From positions 1-36,369 of the forward strand of contig NZ_NIXK01000016.1 of the NCBI RefSeq assembly GCF_002763455.1: a DNA stretch of 36,369 nucleotides, given 5' to 3'. The position numbers and the translations under genes were made by a program. The notes under the pieces are model-generated. The model saw only the letters and a list, made by a program, of their open reading frames with translations. It was not told the DNA's origin and did not search any database. Of the stretch, positions 1 through 11,532 are shown piece after piece. The first letter of the stretch is position 1. Every line of letters begins with the position of its first letter. The DNA comes from Lentibacillus sediminis. GTDB taxonomy: Bacteria > Bacillota > Bacilli > Bacillales > Amphibacillaceae.

Positions 1-34
1 TTTATAATCATGATAGATACCAAAAAAGATTAAA

Positions 35-69
35 CGGCCTTAGCCCTATGGAACACAGAGCTAAAGCCG
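35..69. terminator. Hairpin near the left edge, possible terminator
   Basis: CGGCCTTAGC at 35-44 pairs with GCTAAAGCCG at 60-69 (one wobble pair). A-rich DNA lies to the left and a loose T-rich stretch to the right, so it could terminate a gene entering from outside on either strand. The T-tract is weak. Confidence 0.45.
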
Positions 70-236
70 CTTAAGTCATTTTTATTATTTCCACTGTCTA
101 CTTGACAGGGGGCAGTTCATAATCCAAGCGTTTTTTTATATGGGAAAAATTCTCTTTCAAAAAAGATTATGCAATCCACAGCGATAGATTAAGAGTTTGC
201 TGTCTGGTTTATTTTTTAATGACGATCTGGCGTTGA

Positions 237-362
237 ATGATTGAACAGGAGCAGGATTTGAGCGAACACCTGAACGAAACTCAGGAACTGAACAGATTGA
301 TGACGAGCTACATTCGAGCGCAAATGAACGAAGACTCAGCCAAGGATTTGATGAGTAAATGA
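237..362 (+). CDS. Short 41-residue ORF or gene remnant of unknown function
   Basis: An ATG at 237 opens a 41-codon frame, very rich in Glu, Asn and Gln, ending in TGA at 360-362, directly before the hairpin at 365-389. There is no good Shine-Dalgarno sequence and a stop codon sits immediately upstream in frame, so this looks more like the tail of a decayed gene than an intact one. I recognise no family. The rest of the 1-402 stretch shows only the hairpin at 35-69. Confidence 0.2.
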   Translation: MIEQEQDLSEHLNETQELNRLMTSYIRAQMNEDSAKDLMSK

Positions 363-364
363 AG

Positions 365-389
365 AAAACCCTTGTTACCCAAGGGTTTT
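365..389. terminator. Bidirectional rho-independent terminator
   Basis: AAAACCCTTG (365-374) pairs with CAAGGGTTTT (380-389), with A- and T-runs on the two sides. It can serve the small ORF to the left and the minus-strand gene ending at 403. Confidence 0.75.
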
Positions 390-402
390 GAAGGGTTGAA
401 CG

Positions 403-636
403 CTATTCGTGATTGTAGTTCCCATTTTCCACCCCGTTGTTTTTCTTTCTCTTATAGAACACGTAAATCGCATTACTAACTACCACTAGTGCATAAACGG
501 CCAAGCAGCCTATCGCAAATGTTTGGTTTAGTTCACGTTGAACGACAAGAATTGAAGTGAAAGTCCCAATAAGTGCCGCTAGAGCCATCACACTTAATTT
601 CCACTCGGAATGTGCGAGATTTCTCATTTTCTTCAT
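403..636 (-). CDS. Small two-helix membrane protein, unknown function
   Basis: A 77-residue protein preceded by a good ribosome binding site (GGGAGGGT in minus-strand sense) before the ATG at 636. It has a basic N-terminus, then two hydrophobic helices at about residues 13-31 and 40-61, and a basic, Asn-rich, probably cytoplasmic tail. The layout suggests an integral membrane protein. No catalytic motif is visible and I do not recognise a named family. It converges on the hairpin at 365-389, which would end its transcript. Confidence 0.7.
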   Translation of the reverse strand: MKKMRNLAHSEWKLSVMALAALIGTFTSILVVQRELNQTFAIGCLAVYALVVVSNAIYVFYKRKKNNGVENGNYNHE

Positions 637-870
637 TTTCTACCCTCCCTCAATATATTATCTCCAAAATGCTCTCCTCGTAAAATTCTTGTGGCTTAAG
701 CCAACCTTTATAGAACAGGATTTCCTAATTATTAATAAAATGCACAAAAATTGTGTTATCTCTATAGTTGTAATATTTTTATCATATGTTACACCAGTTG
801 ATGTATTAAGTAAATAAATTCCGCTATTATTGCATTATAAGGATATCAACCGGAACGGGGGAGGAAATCG

Positions 871-936
871 ATGCGAGGGAGCGGATTATCAACCAAAACA
901 ACGGCGAAATCAACCCGAGTGAGACCACATGTCTGA
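871..936 (+). CDS. Possible 21-residue basic peptide with strong RBS
   Basis: GGGGGAGG at about 857-864 is followed 6-7 nt later by ATG at 871. The frame encodes 21 residues, rich in Arg, Lys, Ser and Thr, and ends with TGA at 934-936. A hairpin starts at the next base (937-982). A strong RBS, a short frame and an immediate hairpin is the layout of a small gene or leader peptide, but there is no homology evidence and it could be a decayed gene start. Otherwise the 637-1095 gap shows no gene. Confidence 0.3.
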   Translation: MRGSGLSTKTTAKSTRVRPHV

Positions 937-982
937 AAAAGCTATATGGTGCAGTGAAAATATCTTACATCGTATAGCTTTT
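937..982 (+). terminator. Hairpin behind the 21-codon ORF, possible terminator
   Basis: AAAAGCTATA (937-946) pairs perfectly with TATAGCTTTT (973-982) around a 26-nt loop, followed by TCTTCT. The large loop and weak T-tract leave it uncertain. Confidence 0.35.
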
Positions 983-1095
983 CTTCTATAGGGTGAAATG
1001 TTCTTATTATCTGTTTGATTTCTAAATAATCGGGAACAGTGAAAATGGATCATTTCCAAAGAACTACATAAAATTTGCAAAAGGGGGAGATTCAA

Positions 1096-1869
1096 ATGGC
1101 AAAAACAGCAGTAGTAACCGGTTCCGGAGGCGGTTTGGGAAAAGGGATTGCCAAACGGCTGGGGAAAGATGGATTCAACATCATATTAAATGATATCAAA
1201 CAGGAATTGCTTGATTCTACATTAGAAGAATTTAAAAATGACGGACTGAATGTTATAGGTGTTGCAGGCGATGTTTCGAAAAAAGACGATCAATCCAATC
1301 TAGTAGCAAAAGCAGTGGAGGAGTTCGGACAGCTCGACGTTTTTGTAAACAATGCCGGCATTGATGTGGTAACTCCATTCATGGATGTAGATGAGGACCA
1401 ATTGAATAAAGCTTTTTCCATCAATGTCCATGGTGTCGTATTTGGAACGCAGGCAGCTGCAAAGCAATTTATCAAGCAAAAGTCGAAAGGGAAAGTCATT
1501 AACGCCTGCAGTATTGCGGGACATGAATCATATGAAATGCTGTCAACATATTCGGCTACCAAGCACGCAGTACGGTCATTCACGCAATCTGCTGCCAAAG
1601 AACTGGCTTCGGATAATATTCGGGTCAACGCCTATTGCCCTGGTGTTGCCGGAACCGCCATGTGGGATCGAATCGACGAGGAAATGGTGAAATACTATGA
1701 TCACATGGAACCAGGCGATGCATTTAAACAGTTTTCTGAGGGTATTCTTTTAGGAAGACCACAAGAACCTGAGGATGTTGCAAACCTTGTGTCTTTCCTG
1801 GCATCGGACGATTCCGACTATATCACCGGACAAGCCATCATCACAGATGGCGGTATTGTCTTTAGATAA
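1096..1869 (+). CDS. butA: SDR oxidoreductase, diacetyl/acetoin (2,3-butanediol) reductase type
   Basis: A 257-residue classical short-chain dehydrogenase. It has the NAD(P) glycine motif TGSGGGLG at residues 8-15, NNAG near 87-90, a catalytic Ser near 140 and YSATK near 153-157, and ends in the usual ITDGG segment. Length and sequence style match the diacetyl/(S)-acetoin reductases, which reduce diacetyl or acetoin with NADH in overflow metabolism. The start at 1096 is chosen because GGGGGAGA at about 1083-1090 lies 6 nt upstream. A longer frame begins at 1075 but has no RBS. It is a single gene closed by the terminator at 1878-1917. Substrate choice within the SDR family is an inference. 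Confidence 0.85.
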   Translation: MAKTAVVTGSGGGLGKGIAKRLGKDGFNIILNDIKQELLDSTLEEFKNDGLNVIGVAGDVSKKDDQSNLVAKAVEEFGQLDVFVNNAGIDVVTPFMDVDEDQLNKAFSINVHGVVFGTQAAAKQFIKQKSKGKVINACSIAGHESYEMLSTYSATKHAVRSFTQSAAKELASDNIRVNAYCPGVAGTAMWDRIDEEMVKYYDHMEPGDAFKQFSEGILLGRPQEPEDVANLVSFLASDDSDYITGQAIITDGGIVFR

Positions 1870-1877
1870 GAGCAATG

Positions 1878-1917
1878 AAAAAGGCACCTATTGATGTGGA
1901 AACAATAGGTGCCTTTT
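1878..1917 (+). terminator. Rho-independent terminator after butA
   Basis: A 15-bp near-perfect stem (AAAAAGGCACCTATTG at 1878-1893 with CAATAGGTGCCTTTT at 1903-1917) ends in a T-rich tail. Confidence 0.9.
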
Positions 1918-1985
1918 GTTTTGTAATCATCCCGCATTATGCTAAAATAAAAATTGAAGCAGATGCTTCATTATTTTTGCCCTGT

Positions 1986-2034
1986 GTGGGACATAATGAA
2001 AACACGTGGGTCTGATTTGCCCCGGAGACGTCCC
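1986..2034 (+). promoter_or_regulatory. Candidate CggR operator upstream of the glycolytic operon
   Basis: GTGGGAC at 1986-1992 and GTGGGTC at 2006-2012 are direct repeats spaced by exactly 20 bp, and an inverted GACGTCCC follows at 2027-2034. The B. subtilis CggR operator is built of two GGGAC-containing direct repeats with the same 20-bp period, upstream of cggR-gapA. Position and spacing fit, although the TGTC half of each repeat is not obvious. A plausible -10 (CATAAT, 1993-1998) overlaps the first repeat. Confidence 0.5.
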
Positions 2035-2058
2035 ATAACTATTTGAAGGAGTTTTTCC

Positions 2059-3081
2059 ATGAAGGAATTACTTGAATTGCAGAAGAAGCTGGTTCCCGAC
2101 CTTTTGAAGGTAATGGAAGCACGATATGCGATTCTGCAATGTATTGATATATTCCAGCCGATTGGCAGAAGAGGAATTGCCGAGAATACCGGACTCACGG
2201 AGCGGAATGCCCGCGGGGAAATTGAATTTCTCGGAAGCCAAGGATTTCTTCAGCTGACGTCAAAGGGAATGTATCTGACAAAAGAGGGTAAAATAATGAG
2301 GGATCAGCTGGCATTCTATCGCAGTGAATGGACAGGGCTGGATGTTTTAGAAGCCCAAATAAAGGAAAAATTAAAGGTGAATCATGTCATCATCGTCCCA
2401 GGCAACAGTGACGAGCAGGAGACGGTGAAGCAGGAAATGGGCAAGGCCTGTGTTGCACGTCTTAAAAAGGCTGCGCAGCCCGGAAGCACGATTGCTGTCA
2501 CAGGCGGCACGACAATGGCCGCTGTGGCTGAAGTGATGACACCGCTCGGCGGGGAAGATGATTATTTGTTTGTACCGGCACGCGGCGGCATTGGCGAAAA
2601 AGTGGAAAACCAATCCAACACGATCGCCGCAAAAATGGCGGAGCGGGCAGGCAGCAGCTACCGGCTGCTCTACGCACCGGATCCATTAAGCGAGACCGCC
2701 TATCAGTCGATCATCAATGAGCCGTCGATCAAGGAAATGATCCACGTCATCAAAGAGGCGGATGTTGTCGTGCACGGTATTGGGGATGCGCTCACGATGG
2801 CGGAGCGGAGGAAAACCTCAAAAGCCGTGATGAGCAAACTGAAAGAGGATCAGGCGGTCAGCGAAGCTTTTGGCTACTATTTCAATGCATCCGGTGAGGT
2901 CGTGCATAAGGTGCGCACAGTCGGACTGCATTTGGAAGATTTAAAAGCCGCAAATCAAGTAATCACCGTGGCAGGCGGGAATTCCAAGGGACAAGCGATT
3001 GCTTCCTATTTCCAGCAGGCGAAAGGTGACCTGCTGATTACCGATGAAGCGGCAGCGGAAGAGATTTTGAAGGGGATGTAA
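2059..3081 (+). CDS. cggR: Central glycolytic genes regulator CggR (SorC/DeoR family)
   Basis: A 340-residue repressor with an N-terminal winged-helix region (about residues 25-80, containing GRRGIAENTGLTERNARGEI) and a C-terminal sugar-phosphate-binding SorC domain. The domain has the SIAVTGGTTMAAVAEVM segment near 143-159 and the TVAGGNSKGQAI segment near the C-terminus. In B. subtilis CggR represses the gapA operon and is released by fructose-1,6-bisphosphate. It is the first gene of the operon, 51 bp before gapA, so it is expected to be autoregulated. AAGGAG at 2046-2051 lies before the ATG at 2059. Length and context match the family. Confidence 0.95.
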   Translation: MKELLELQKKLVPDLLKVMEARYAILQCIDIFQPIGRRGIAENTGLTERNARGEIEFLGSQGFLQLTSKGMYLTKEGKIMRDQLAFYRSEWTGLDVLEAQIKEKLKVNHVIIVPGNSDEQETVKQEMGKACVARLKKAAQPGSTIAVTGGTTMAAVAEVMTPLGGEDDYLFVPARGGIGEKVENQSNTIAAKMAERAGSSYRLLYAPDPLSETAYQSIINEPSIKEMIHVIKEADVVVHGIGDALTMAERRKTSKAVMSKLKEDQAVSEAFGYYFNASGEVVHKVRTVGLHLEDLKAANQVITVAGGNSKGQAIASYFQQAKGDLLITDEAAAEEILKGM

Positions 3082-3132
3082 TATCCGCTTTAAATATAAA
3101 TTTTTAAGAGTATACTTAAGGAGGAATATTCA

Positions 3133-4140
3133 ATGGCAGTAAAAGTAGGAATAAACGGTTTTGGACGAATCGGACGCAATGTTTTCCGTCAGTCACTGAA
3201 AAATGACGAGGTGGAAGTAGTTGCCGTCAACGACTTAACCGATGCCGATATGCTGGCACATTTATTAAAATATGATTCCGTACACGGACAATTAGAAGAA
3301 GAGGTAACCGTAAGCGGATCGAACCTTGTCATTGGCGGAAAAGAAGTTCAAGTACTCTCCGAGCGCGATCCTGCCAACTTGGGCTGGGGAGATCTTGGTG
3401 TGGAAATCGTTATTGAATCAACTGGCCGCTTCACTCAGCGCGACGATGCGAAGAAACACCTGGATGCAGGCGCGAAAAAAGTAATCATCTCCGCACCAGC
3501 TAAAGAAGAAGACTTGACCATGGTAATGGGTGTCAACGAGCAGGACTATGATTCAAGCAAGCACCATGTCATTTCCAATGCATCTTGTACGACAAACGGC
3601 ATTGCGCCAATGGCAAAAGTGCTGCATGAGAAATTCGGTCTGCGCCGCGGGCTGATGACCACCGTACACTCGTACACCAATGACCAGCAAATCCTGGATC
3701 TGCCGCATAAAGACTATCGCCGTGCGCGTGCAGCAGCACAGAACATTATCCCAACAACGACCGGTGCTGCAAAAGTGGTAGGAAAAGTACTGCCTGAGCT
3801 GAACGGCAAATTGAACGGAATGGCTATGCGTGTGCCAACTCCGGACGGTTCAATCATTGACCTGGTTGCTGAACTGGATCAGAACGTAACAGCAGAAGAT
3901 GTTAACAAAGCATTTGCTGACGCTGCGAAAGGCGATCTGGAAGGAATCCTGGAATACACCGAGGATCCGCTCGTTTCATCAGATATAGTCGGAAACATCC
4001 ATTCTTCCGTATTCGACAGCCTGTCTACCATGATTTTGGAAGACAATATGGTGAAAGTCGTTTCCTGGTATGATAACGAAATGGCTTACTCTGCACGTTG
4101 TGTCGACATGGCAGCTTACGTGGCAAAACAAGGACTATAA
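3133..4140 (+). CDS. gapA: Glyceraldehyde-3-phosphate dehydrogenase, NAD-type, glycolytic
   Basis: A 335-residue GAPDH. The Rossmann motif NGFGRIGR is at residues 8-15, an Asp after AVN (near residue 34) favours NAD, the active site SNASCTTNG is near 150-158, and WYDNEMAYS is near the C-terminus. It oxidises glyceraldehyde-3-phosphate to 1,3-bisphosphoglycerate in the cytoplasm. The RBS AAGGAGGA at 3118-3125 is strong. A short hairpin (TTAAG/CTTAA, about 3104-3119) sits directly before it. In B. subtilis cggR-gapA mRNA is cleaved between the two genes and a 5' hairpin stabilises gapA mRNA, so this one may play the same part. A strong hairpin follows the gene. Confidence 0.97.
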   Translation: MAVKVGINGFGRIGRNVFRQSLKNDEVEVVAVNDLTDADMLAHLLKYDSVHGQLEEEVTVSGSNLVIGGKEVQVLSERDPANLGWGDLGVEIVIESTGRFTQRDDAKKHLDAGAKKVIISAPAKEEDLTMVMGVNEQDYDSSKHHVISNASCTTNGIAPMAKVLHEKFGLRRGLMTTVHSYTNDQQILDLPHKDYRRARAAAQNIIPTTTGAAKVVGKVLPELNGKLNGMAMRVPTPDGSIIDLVAELDQNVTAEDVNKAFADAAKGDLEGILEYTEDPLVSSDIVGNIHSSVFDSLSTMILEDNMVKVVSWYDNEMAYSARCVDMAAYVAKQGL

Positions 4141-4150
4141 GGTAAAGTTT

Positions 4151-4186
4151 AAGCGGAGGAGGGCGTGTTCCTCCTCTGCTTTTTTC
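4151..4186 (+). terminator. Strong hairpin between gapA and pgk (partial terminator)
   Basis: AGCGGAGGAGG (4152-4162) pairs with CCTCCTCTGCT (4170-4180), followed by TTTTTT. It has the form of an efficient intrinsic terminator inside an operon, so it probably lowers expression of pgk and later genes relative to gapA, or stabilises the gapA mRNA 3' end. Confidence 0.85.
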
Positions 4187-4275
4187 CTTTAAATTGGAGA
4201 TTAAAAGCCCTTGGGATAGGGAAAACCTATGGTGATACGGGTTTACATACTATGAAGACTGGGAGGTTGCAGGAC

Positions 4276-5457
4276 ATGAACAAGAAAACATTGCAGGACG
4301 TAGATGTGAAAGGCAAAAAAGTCTTTTGCCGCGTGGACTTTAATGTCCCGATGAAAGACGGCGAAGTGACCGACGACACGCGGATTAAGGCAGCACTCCC
4401 GACAATCGAATATTTATCCGATGCGGGAGCGACGGTTATTCTCGCAAGCCATCTCGGCCGTCCGAAAGGCCAAGTCGTGGATGAGTTGCGCCTCGATCCG
4501 GTTGCCAAGCGCCTGAGTGATCTGATCGGCAAGGAAGTTGTGAAAACAGATCAGGTGCACGGAGAAGAGGTATATCAGGCACTTTCCGAGCTGACCGATG
4601 GCGGGGTTTTGCTTCTGGAAAATGTCCGCTTTGAACCAGGCGAGGAAAAAAACGACGAGGAGCTCGCACAGGCGTTTGCTGACATGGCGGACTACTATGT
4701 AAATGACGCTTTCGGTGCCGCACACAGAGCTCATGCCTCAACAACCGGTGTCGCAGAGAAACTTCCTGCAGTGGCAGGCTACCTGATGGAAAAAGAAATC
4801 CGTGTTCTCTCGAAAGCACTGGAAGAACCGGAGCGTCCATTCACCGCAATTATCGGCGGAGCCAAAGTAAAAGATAAAATTGATGTGATTGACAACCTGC
4901 TAGATAAAGTCGATAACCTGATTATTGGCGGCGGATTGGCCTATACCTTTGTCAAAGCACAGGGACATGAGATTGGCAAGTCTCTCCTCGAGGAAAACAA
5001 AATCGACCTGGCCAATGACTTTATCAAAAAAGCCGAGGAAAAAGGCGTGAATTTCATGTTGCCGCAGGACGTTATAATCGCTGATGATTTCTCGGAATCT
5101 GCCAATACCAAAGAAGTGGCGATTGACGAGATCCCGGCCGACTGGGAAGCTCTGGACATCGGACCGAAAACGCGCGAAGCTTATAGCCAGGTGGTGGCAG
5201 ATTCCAAGCTAGTCATCTGGAATGGCCCAATGGGAGTCTTTGAGCTTTCCGTATTTGCAGGCGGGACAAAAGCCGTAGCCGAAGCGATGGCAGAAACAGA
5301 CGGCTATACGATCATTGGCGGCGGTGATTCCGCAGCCGCCGTAGAAAAATTCGGGTTCGCCGAAGAAATGGATCATGTATCAACAGGCGGCGGTGCCTCT
5401 CTGGAATTCATGGAAGGAAAAGTGCTTCCAGGAGTAGACGCCCTGACCGATAAATAA
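4276..5457 (+). CDS. pgk: Phosphoglycerate kinase
   Basis: A 393-residue kinase, normal length for the monomeric bacterial enzyme. The N-terminal signature [14 protein letters not shown] is near residues 16-29, the substrate-binding HLGRPKG near 60-66, and the C-terminal nucleotide site carries NGPMGVFE and the [13 protein letters not shown] segment. It transfers phosphate from 1,3-bisphosphoglycerate to ADP. The start at 4276 is chosen because GGGAGG at about 4260-4265 precedes it and the protein then begins as other Pgk proteins do. An in-frame ATG at 4252 would add eight unconserved residues. The 135-bp gap to gapA holds a terminator-like hairpin; an internal promoter is possible but not evident. 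Confidence 0.97.
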   Translation: MNKKTLQDVDVKGKKVFCRVDFNVPMKDGEVTDDTRIKAALPTIEYLSDAGATVILASHLGRPKGQVVDELRLDPVAKRLSDLIGKEVVKTDQVHGEEVYQALSELTDGGVLLLENVRFEPGEEKNDEELAQAFADMADYYVNDAFGAAHRAHASTTGVAEKLPAVAGYLMEKEIRVLSKALEEPERPFTAIIGGAKVKDKIDVIDNLLDKVDNLIIGGGLAYTFVKAQGHEIGKSLLEENKIDLANDFIKKAEEKGVNFMLPQDVIIADDFSESANTKEVAIDEIPADWEALDIGPKTREAYSQVVADSKLVIWNGPMGVFELSVFAGGTKAVAEAMAETDGYTIIGGGDSAAAVEKFGFAEEMDHVSTGGGASLEFMEGKVLPGVDALTDK

Positions 5458-5475
5458 ATGTAATGAGGTGAAAAG

Positions 5476-6230
5476 ATGCGCAGCAACGTAATTGCAGGAA
5501 ACTGGAAAATGAACAAAACACTCACGGAAGCAAATGATTTCATCGATGAGGTGGTGAAAACAGCACCGCAACTGGAAAAGACCGAAGCCATTGTCTGTGC
5601 GCCATTTCCATTTTTGGCCTCCCTCGTGGAAAAAACGAAAGGTTCACAGGTGAAGATCGGTGCGCAAAACATGCACTTTGAAGACAGCGGGGCATTCACC
5701 GGGGAAGTCAGCCCGGTCATGTTGAAAGATCTTGGCGTGACACATGTCGTGCTTGGCCACTCGGAGCGGCGCGAACATTTTGCCGAAACGGACGAATCGG
5801 TTAATAAGAAAACCCATGCAGCGTTTAACCATGGTCTGACTCCGATCGTCTGTGTTGGAGAAACGCTCGAGCAACGTGAAGCAAATGAAACAATGCAGCA
5901 TGTGGAAAACCAGATAAAAAAAGCGCTGGATGGCCTGACGGATGAGCAGGTTGCCAAGACGGTTATTGCCTATGAACCAATCTGGGCAATCGGCACAGGC
6001 AAAACAGCCTCCAGCAAGGATGCCAATGAAGTATGCAGCCATATCCGTCAAGTGGTTGGGAAAGTAACATCAGAAGCGACCGCAGATAAAGTGGTAATCC
6101 AGTACGGCGGCAGTGTAAAACCTGCCAATGTCGATGAACTGCTGGCAGAGTCGGATATCGACGGCGCCCTTGTCGGCGGTGCAAGCGTGGAGGCGGACTC
6201 CTTCCTGCAACTCGTGGAGGCAGGTACAAA

Positions 6231-6234
<4 letters not shown>
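5476..6234 (+). CDS. tpiA: Triosephosphate isomerase
   Basis: A 252-residue TIM-barrel enzyme interconverting dihydroxyacetone phosphate and glyceraldehyde-3-phosphate. It has the N-terminal NWKMNKT with the catalytic Lys, GHSERR with the catalytic His near 94-99, the catalytic Glu within [11 protein letters not shown] near 164-174, and the phosphate-binding [15 protein letters not shown] at 5465-5470 serves as RBS. Its TGA overlaps the gpmI start by 4 bp (ATGA), implying translational coupling. Confidence 0.97.
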
Positions 6235-9078
<2,844 letters not shown>

Positions 9079-9091
9079 GTGGAAGTGTGTG

Positions 9092-9127
9092 ACAGGATTC
9101 CCGATTTTCGGGGGTCCTGTTTTTTTA
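9092..9127 (+). terminator. Terminator of the glycolytic operon
   Basis: ACAGGATTCCCGA (9092-9104) pairs with TCGGGGGTCCTGT (9108-9120) with a small internal mismatch, followed by eight T residues. Confidence 0.9.
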
Positions 9128-9154
9128 TTGTTGAGAGCGGCTGGGCGGAGCAGG

Positions 9155-9354
9155 TCTCAAGATCAAAAGAGGGTGACTGGAGTCACGAAAAGATGGATAG
9201 AACGAATCTCAAGATTAAAAGAGGGCGACTGAAGGCTCGAAAAGACGGATAGAGCATCTCTCAAGATCAAAAGTGAGCGACTGAAGGCTCGAAAAGATGG
9301 ATAGAACAGAATTAAAAATGAATGACTGGGCACCCGTAAAGTCCGATAGATTAA
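9155..9354. repeat. 52-bp intergenic tandem repeat, three full copies and one degenerate
   Basis: Units start at 9155, 9207 and 9259, each 52 bp, beginning TCTCAAGAT and carrying GACTG then a CGAAAAGA-GGATAG core. A shortened fourth unit spans 9311-9354. The copies differ at about 10-20 percent of positions. 52 is not a multiple of 3 and stops occur, so the block is non-coding. It fills most of the 392-bp gap between the eno terminator and the next gene. Confidence 0.85.
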
Positions 9355-9470
9355 TCAGCAGGCTAATATGTCTTACAGTCCCTTCCCATAACCCGCCAGC
9401 AAATCCTCTATAGAATGTTGAATCCTTTCTATCCTTCTCCCCGTATAAAAGGTAAAGGAGGAACGGATTT

Positions 9471-10439
9471 ATGAGAGCAACCCTGATCGCACTGGTGAGC
9501 CTGGTTTTCATGCTGGGACTTGCCACATGCGGGCAAAATGATCAAACATCAGAGGATCCAGAAAGGGAGGAAAACACAATGAAAAACATACCAGCAGCAC
9601 AATTTCCGGATGAATTTTTAGCAGGAAACTACCAAACACTGTACAACCAGATGAGCCAAGCGTTTCAAGATCAGGTTTCTTACGAGGAGTTCAAGGGAAT
9701 CGGCGAAGAATTTAACCAGGACGTAAACAGCTATTCGCTTGCCTCGGAAATGCCTTTAGCAGGACTCACGGAACACCAGTGGCTCAGTGATCAGGGTGAC
9801 AAGGGGGTCCGCGCGTATTTTGCCGAGGACGATACGATTGAAGGTCTGCAGGTGATGCCTGTTACGTCCAATCTGGGCAGTGACGACACCTATACCAAAA
9901 ATACATACCAGATGCCCATCAACGAGGAATGGTTTACGTTCTGGGGTGGAACCAATGAGCTTGTAAACTATCATTATGCTGTTGAAAGTCAGCGGTATGC
10001 CTATGATCTTCTCATCAGGAAAGAAGGCAATTCGTATGACGGCAATCCCCAAGACAATGAAAGCTATTATGCATTCGGCAAGGAAGTCGTTGCACCACTG
10101 GAGGGAGTGGTCGTTCAAACAGAAAATGCTATCGAGGATAATACGCCGACCGTTGATACCAATGAGAATAAACCATTAGGCAATCATGTAATCATTGAAC
10201 ATGAAAATGAAGAGTATAGCATGTTCGCTCATTTTCAGCAAGGAACGGTTCAAGTAGAAGAGGGGCAGGAAGTCACTGCGGGGGAATTGCTTGGCTTAGC
10301 CGGAAATTCCGGAAATTCCAGCGAACCGCATATCCATTTTCATGTGGCAGACAGCCCGAACTGGCGGGAAGCTGCCTCCATCCGCATCAAACTGGATGGT
10401 AAGGAACCAGTGCGTGGAGATACCGTGACAGGTTTTTAG
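9471..10439 (+). CDS. M23 family (LytM-like) metallopeptidase, putative lipoprotein
   Basis: A 322-residue secreted protein. Residues 1-20 form a hydrophobic signal ending LGLATC, a lipobox-like site with Cys20, though Thr before the Cys is atypical. Residues about 45-115 (FPDEFLAGNYQTLYNQM onward) resemble the DUF3887-type domain found before hydrolases. The C-terminal M23 domain carries YAYDL, MFAHFQQG, EGQEVTAGELLGLAGNSGNS and HIHFHV, whose His residues are zinc ligands. The usual HxxxD pair is not strict: the position four before Asp is Arg, and an upstream His (NYHYAVESQRYAYD) may substitute. Likely role: cleavage of peptidoglycan peptides outside the membrane. AAGGAGG at about 9455-9461 supports the start. 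Confidence 0.8.
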   Translation: MRATLIALVSLVFMLGLATCGQNDQTSEDPEREENTMKNIPAAQFPDEFLAGNYQTLYNQMSQAFQDQVSYEEFKGIGEEFNQDVNSYSLASEMPLAGLTEHQWLSDQGDKGVRAYFAEDDTIEGLQVMPVTSNLGSDDTYTKNTYQMPINEEWFTFWGGTNELVNYHYAVESQRYAYDLLIRKEGNSYDGNPQDNESYYAFGKEVVAPLEGVVVQTENAIEDNTPTVDTNENKPLGNHVIIEHENEEYSMFAHFQQGTVQVEEGQEVTAGELLGLAGNSGNSSEPHIHFHVADSPNWREAASIRIKLDGKEPVRGDTVTGF

Positions 10440-10526
10440 CTGCGCAACATTCTGTAGCCTTCCTCATGTATAGGACAGAACCTTTCCCTAATATGCTAAA
10501 GAAAGACAGAGGGGGAGAGGTCCGTT

Positions 10527-11489
10527 ATGGTGCAGAAAGTTTTGGTGTTTGGCGATATTGGCATTGATGATACGGTTGCGCTGTTGTATGGTTATCTTAA
10601 TGATGAAATTGAAATTGTCGGCATTGTGGCTGATTATGGTAATATTTCCCGGGAGAGAGCGGTGGCTAACATCCAATATGTCAAAAGCCGGCTTGACCCT
10701 GCAGAGCTGGAGGGTGTGCCGATCATCCTTGGTGCGGAATTTGCCATGACAAGTGACCCGCCGGATTTTGCTTACGATATTCATGGCGAGTATGGATTGG
10801 GACCGATTATTCCGCCTGAAGGTATGCAGGATGGGGTAACGGAAAATTTTTTCAGGGTCGCTGAGATTATCGAGGCATACCAAGATGAATTGGTGATTGT
10901 TAATACCGGCAGGCTAACATCGCTGGCCACGATGTTCATGTATTACAGTAATTTGATGAGTAATGTGAAAAGCTTTTACCTGATGGGAGGGGCCTTTTGG
11001 GTCCCGGGCAATGCCACTGCGGTTTCCGAGGCGAATTTTTACGGAGATCCTATAGCGGTAAAGCTTGTCCTGAATCATGCCCGGGATGTTACCATTATCC
11101 CGCTTAATGTGACGGAGCAGGCAATTGCCACCCCACAAATGGTCAATTATATTGACCGGGTCGGCCAAATTGAGATTATCAAACCAATGCTGGATTTTTA
11201 TTATAATTTTTACAAACAGAGAAACCCAGCCGTTCAGGGCAGCCCGCTGCATGATGTGCTGACGTTAATGGCTGTGATTCATAACGATATGCTACGGTTT
11301 CAGCAATTGCCAGTTCATGTGGTTCAAGAACAAAATCGGGCAGTGAGAGGGCAAAGCATCGCGGATATTCGGCCATATGTTAACTTGGATGATGCTATAG
11401 ATGCAAGAGAGCACAGGATTGCACTGCAGCTTGACTACCGGGAGTTTTACCGGGATTTCATGACGGTCATGACCGGTCAGCAATTCTGA
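10527..11489 (+). CDS. Inosine-uridine preferring nucleoside hydrolase family protein
   Basis: A 320-residue protein of the IUNH fold, hydrolysing the N-glycosidic bond of ribonucleosides. The calcium-binding N-terminal motif appears as FGDIGIDDTVALLY near residues 8-21. GDxGxDD is kept, but the first Asp of the usual DxDxGxDD is Phe. Family segments VADYGNISRERAVANI near 34-49 and NTGRLTSLA near 126-134 (the usual NLGPLTNLA) are present, and the C-terminal active-site Asp occurs in GSPLHDVLT. GGGGGAGAGG at about 10511-10520 is the RBS. It is 43 bp upstream of the nitroreductase and may be co-transcribed. The substrate is uncertain because of the altered first Asp. Confidence 0.8.
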   Translation: MVQKVLVFGDIGIDDTVALLYGYLNDEIEIVGIVADYGNISRERAVANIQYVKSRLDPAELEGVPIILGAEFAMTSDPPDFAYDIHGEYGLGPIIPPEGMQDGVTENFFRVAEIIEAYQDELVIVNTGRLTSLATMFMYYSNLMSNVKSFYLMGGAFWVPGNATAVSEANFYGDPIAVKLVLNHARDVTIIPLNVTEQAIATPQMVNYIDRVGQIEIIKPMLDFYYNFYKQRNPAVQGSPLHDVLTLMAVIHNDMLRFQQLPVHVVQEQNRAVRGQSIADIRPYVNLDDAIDAREHRIALQLDYREFYRDFMTVMTGQQF

Positions 11490-11532
11490 TAAATAGAAGA
11501 CATTTGCGGAGCAGATTTTTGAGGTGATAAAG

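Noticed and set aside
557-817. Plus-strand open frame of 86 codons
   Set aside because: It is antisense to the well-supported minus-strand membrane protein gene, has no RBS and has low-complexity AT-driven content.
1075-1095. Earlier start for the acetoin reductase gene
   Set aside because: The candidate codons contain the Shine-Dalgarno sequence itself; the start at 1096 aligns with the family.
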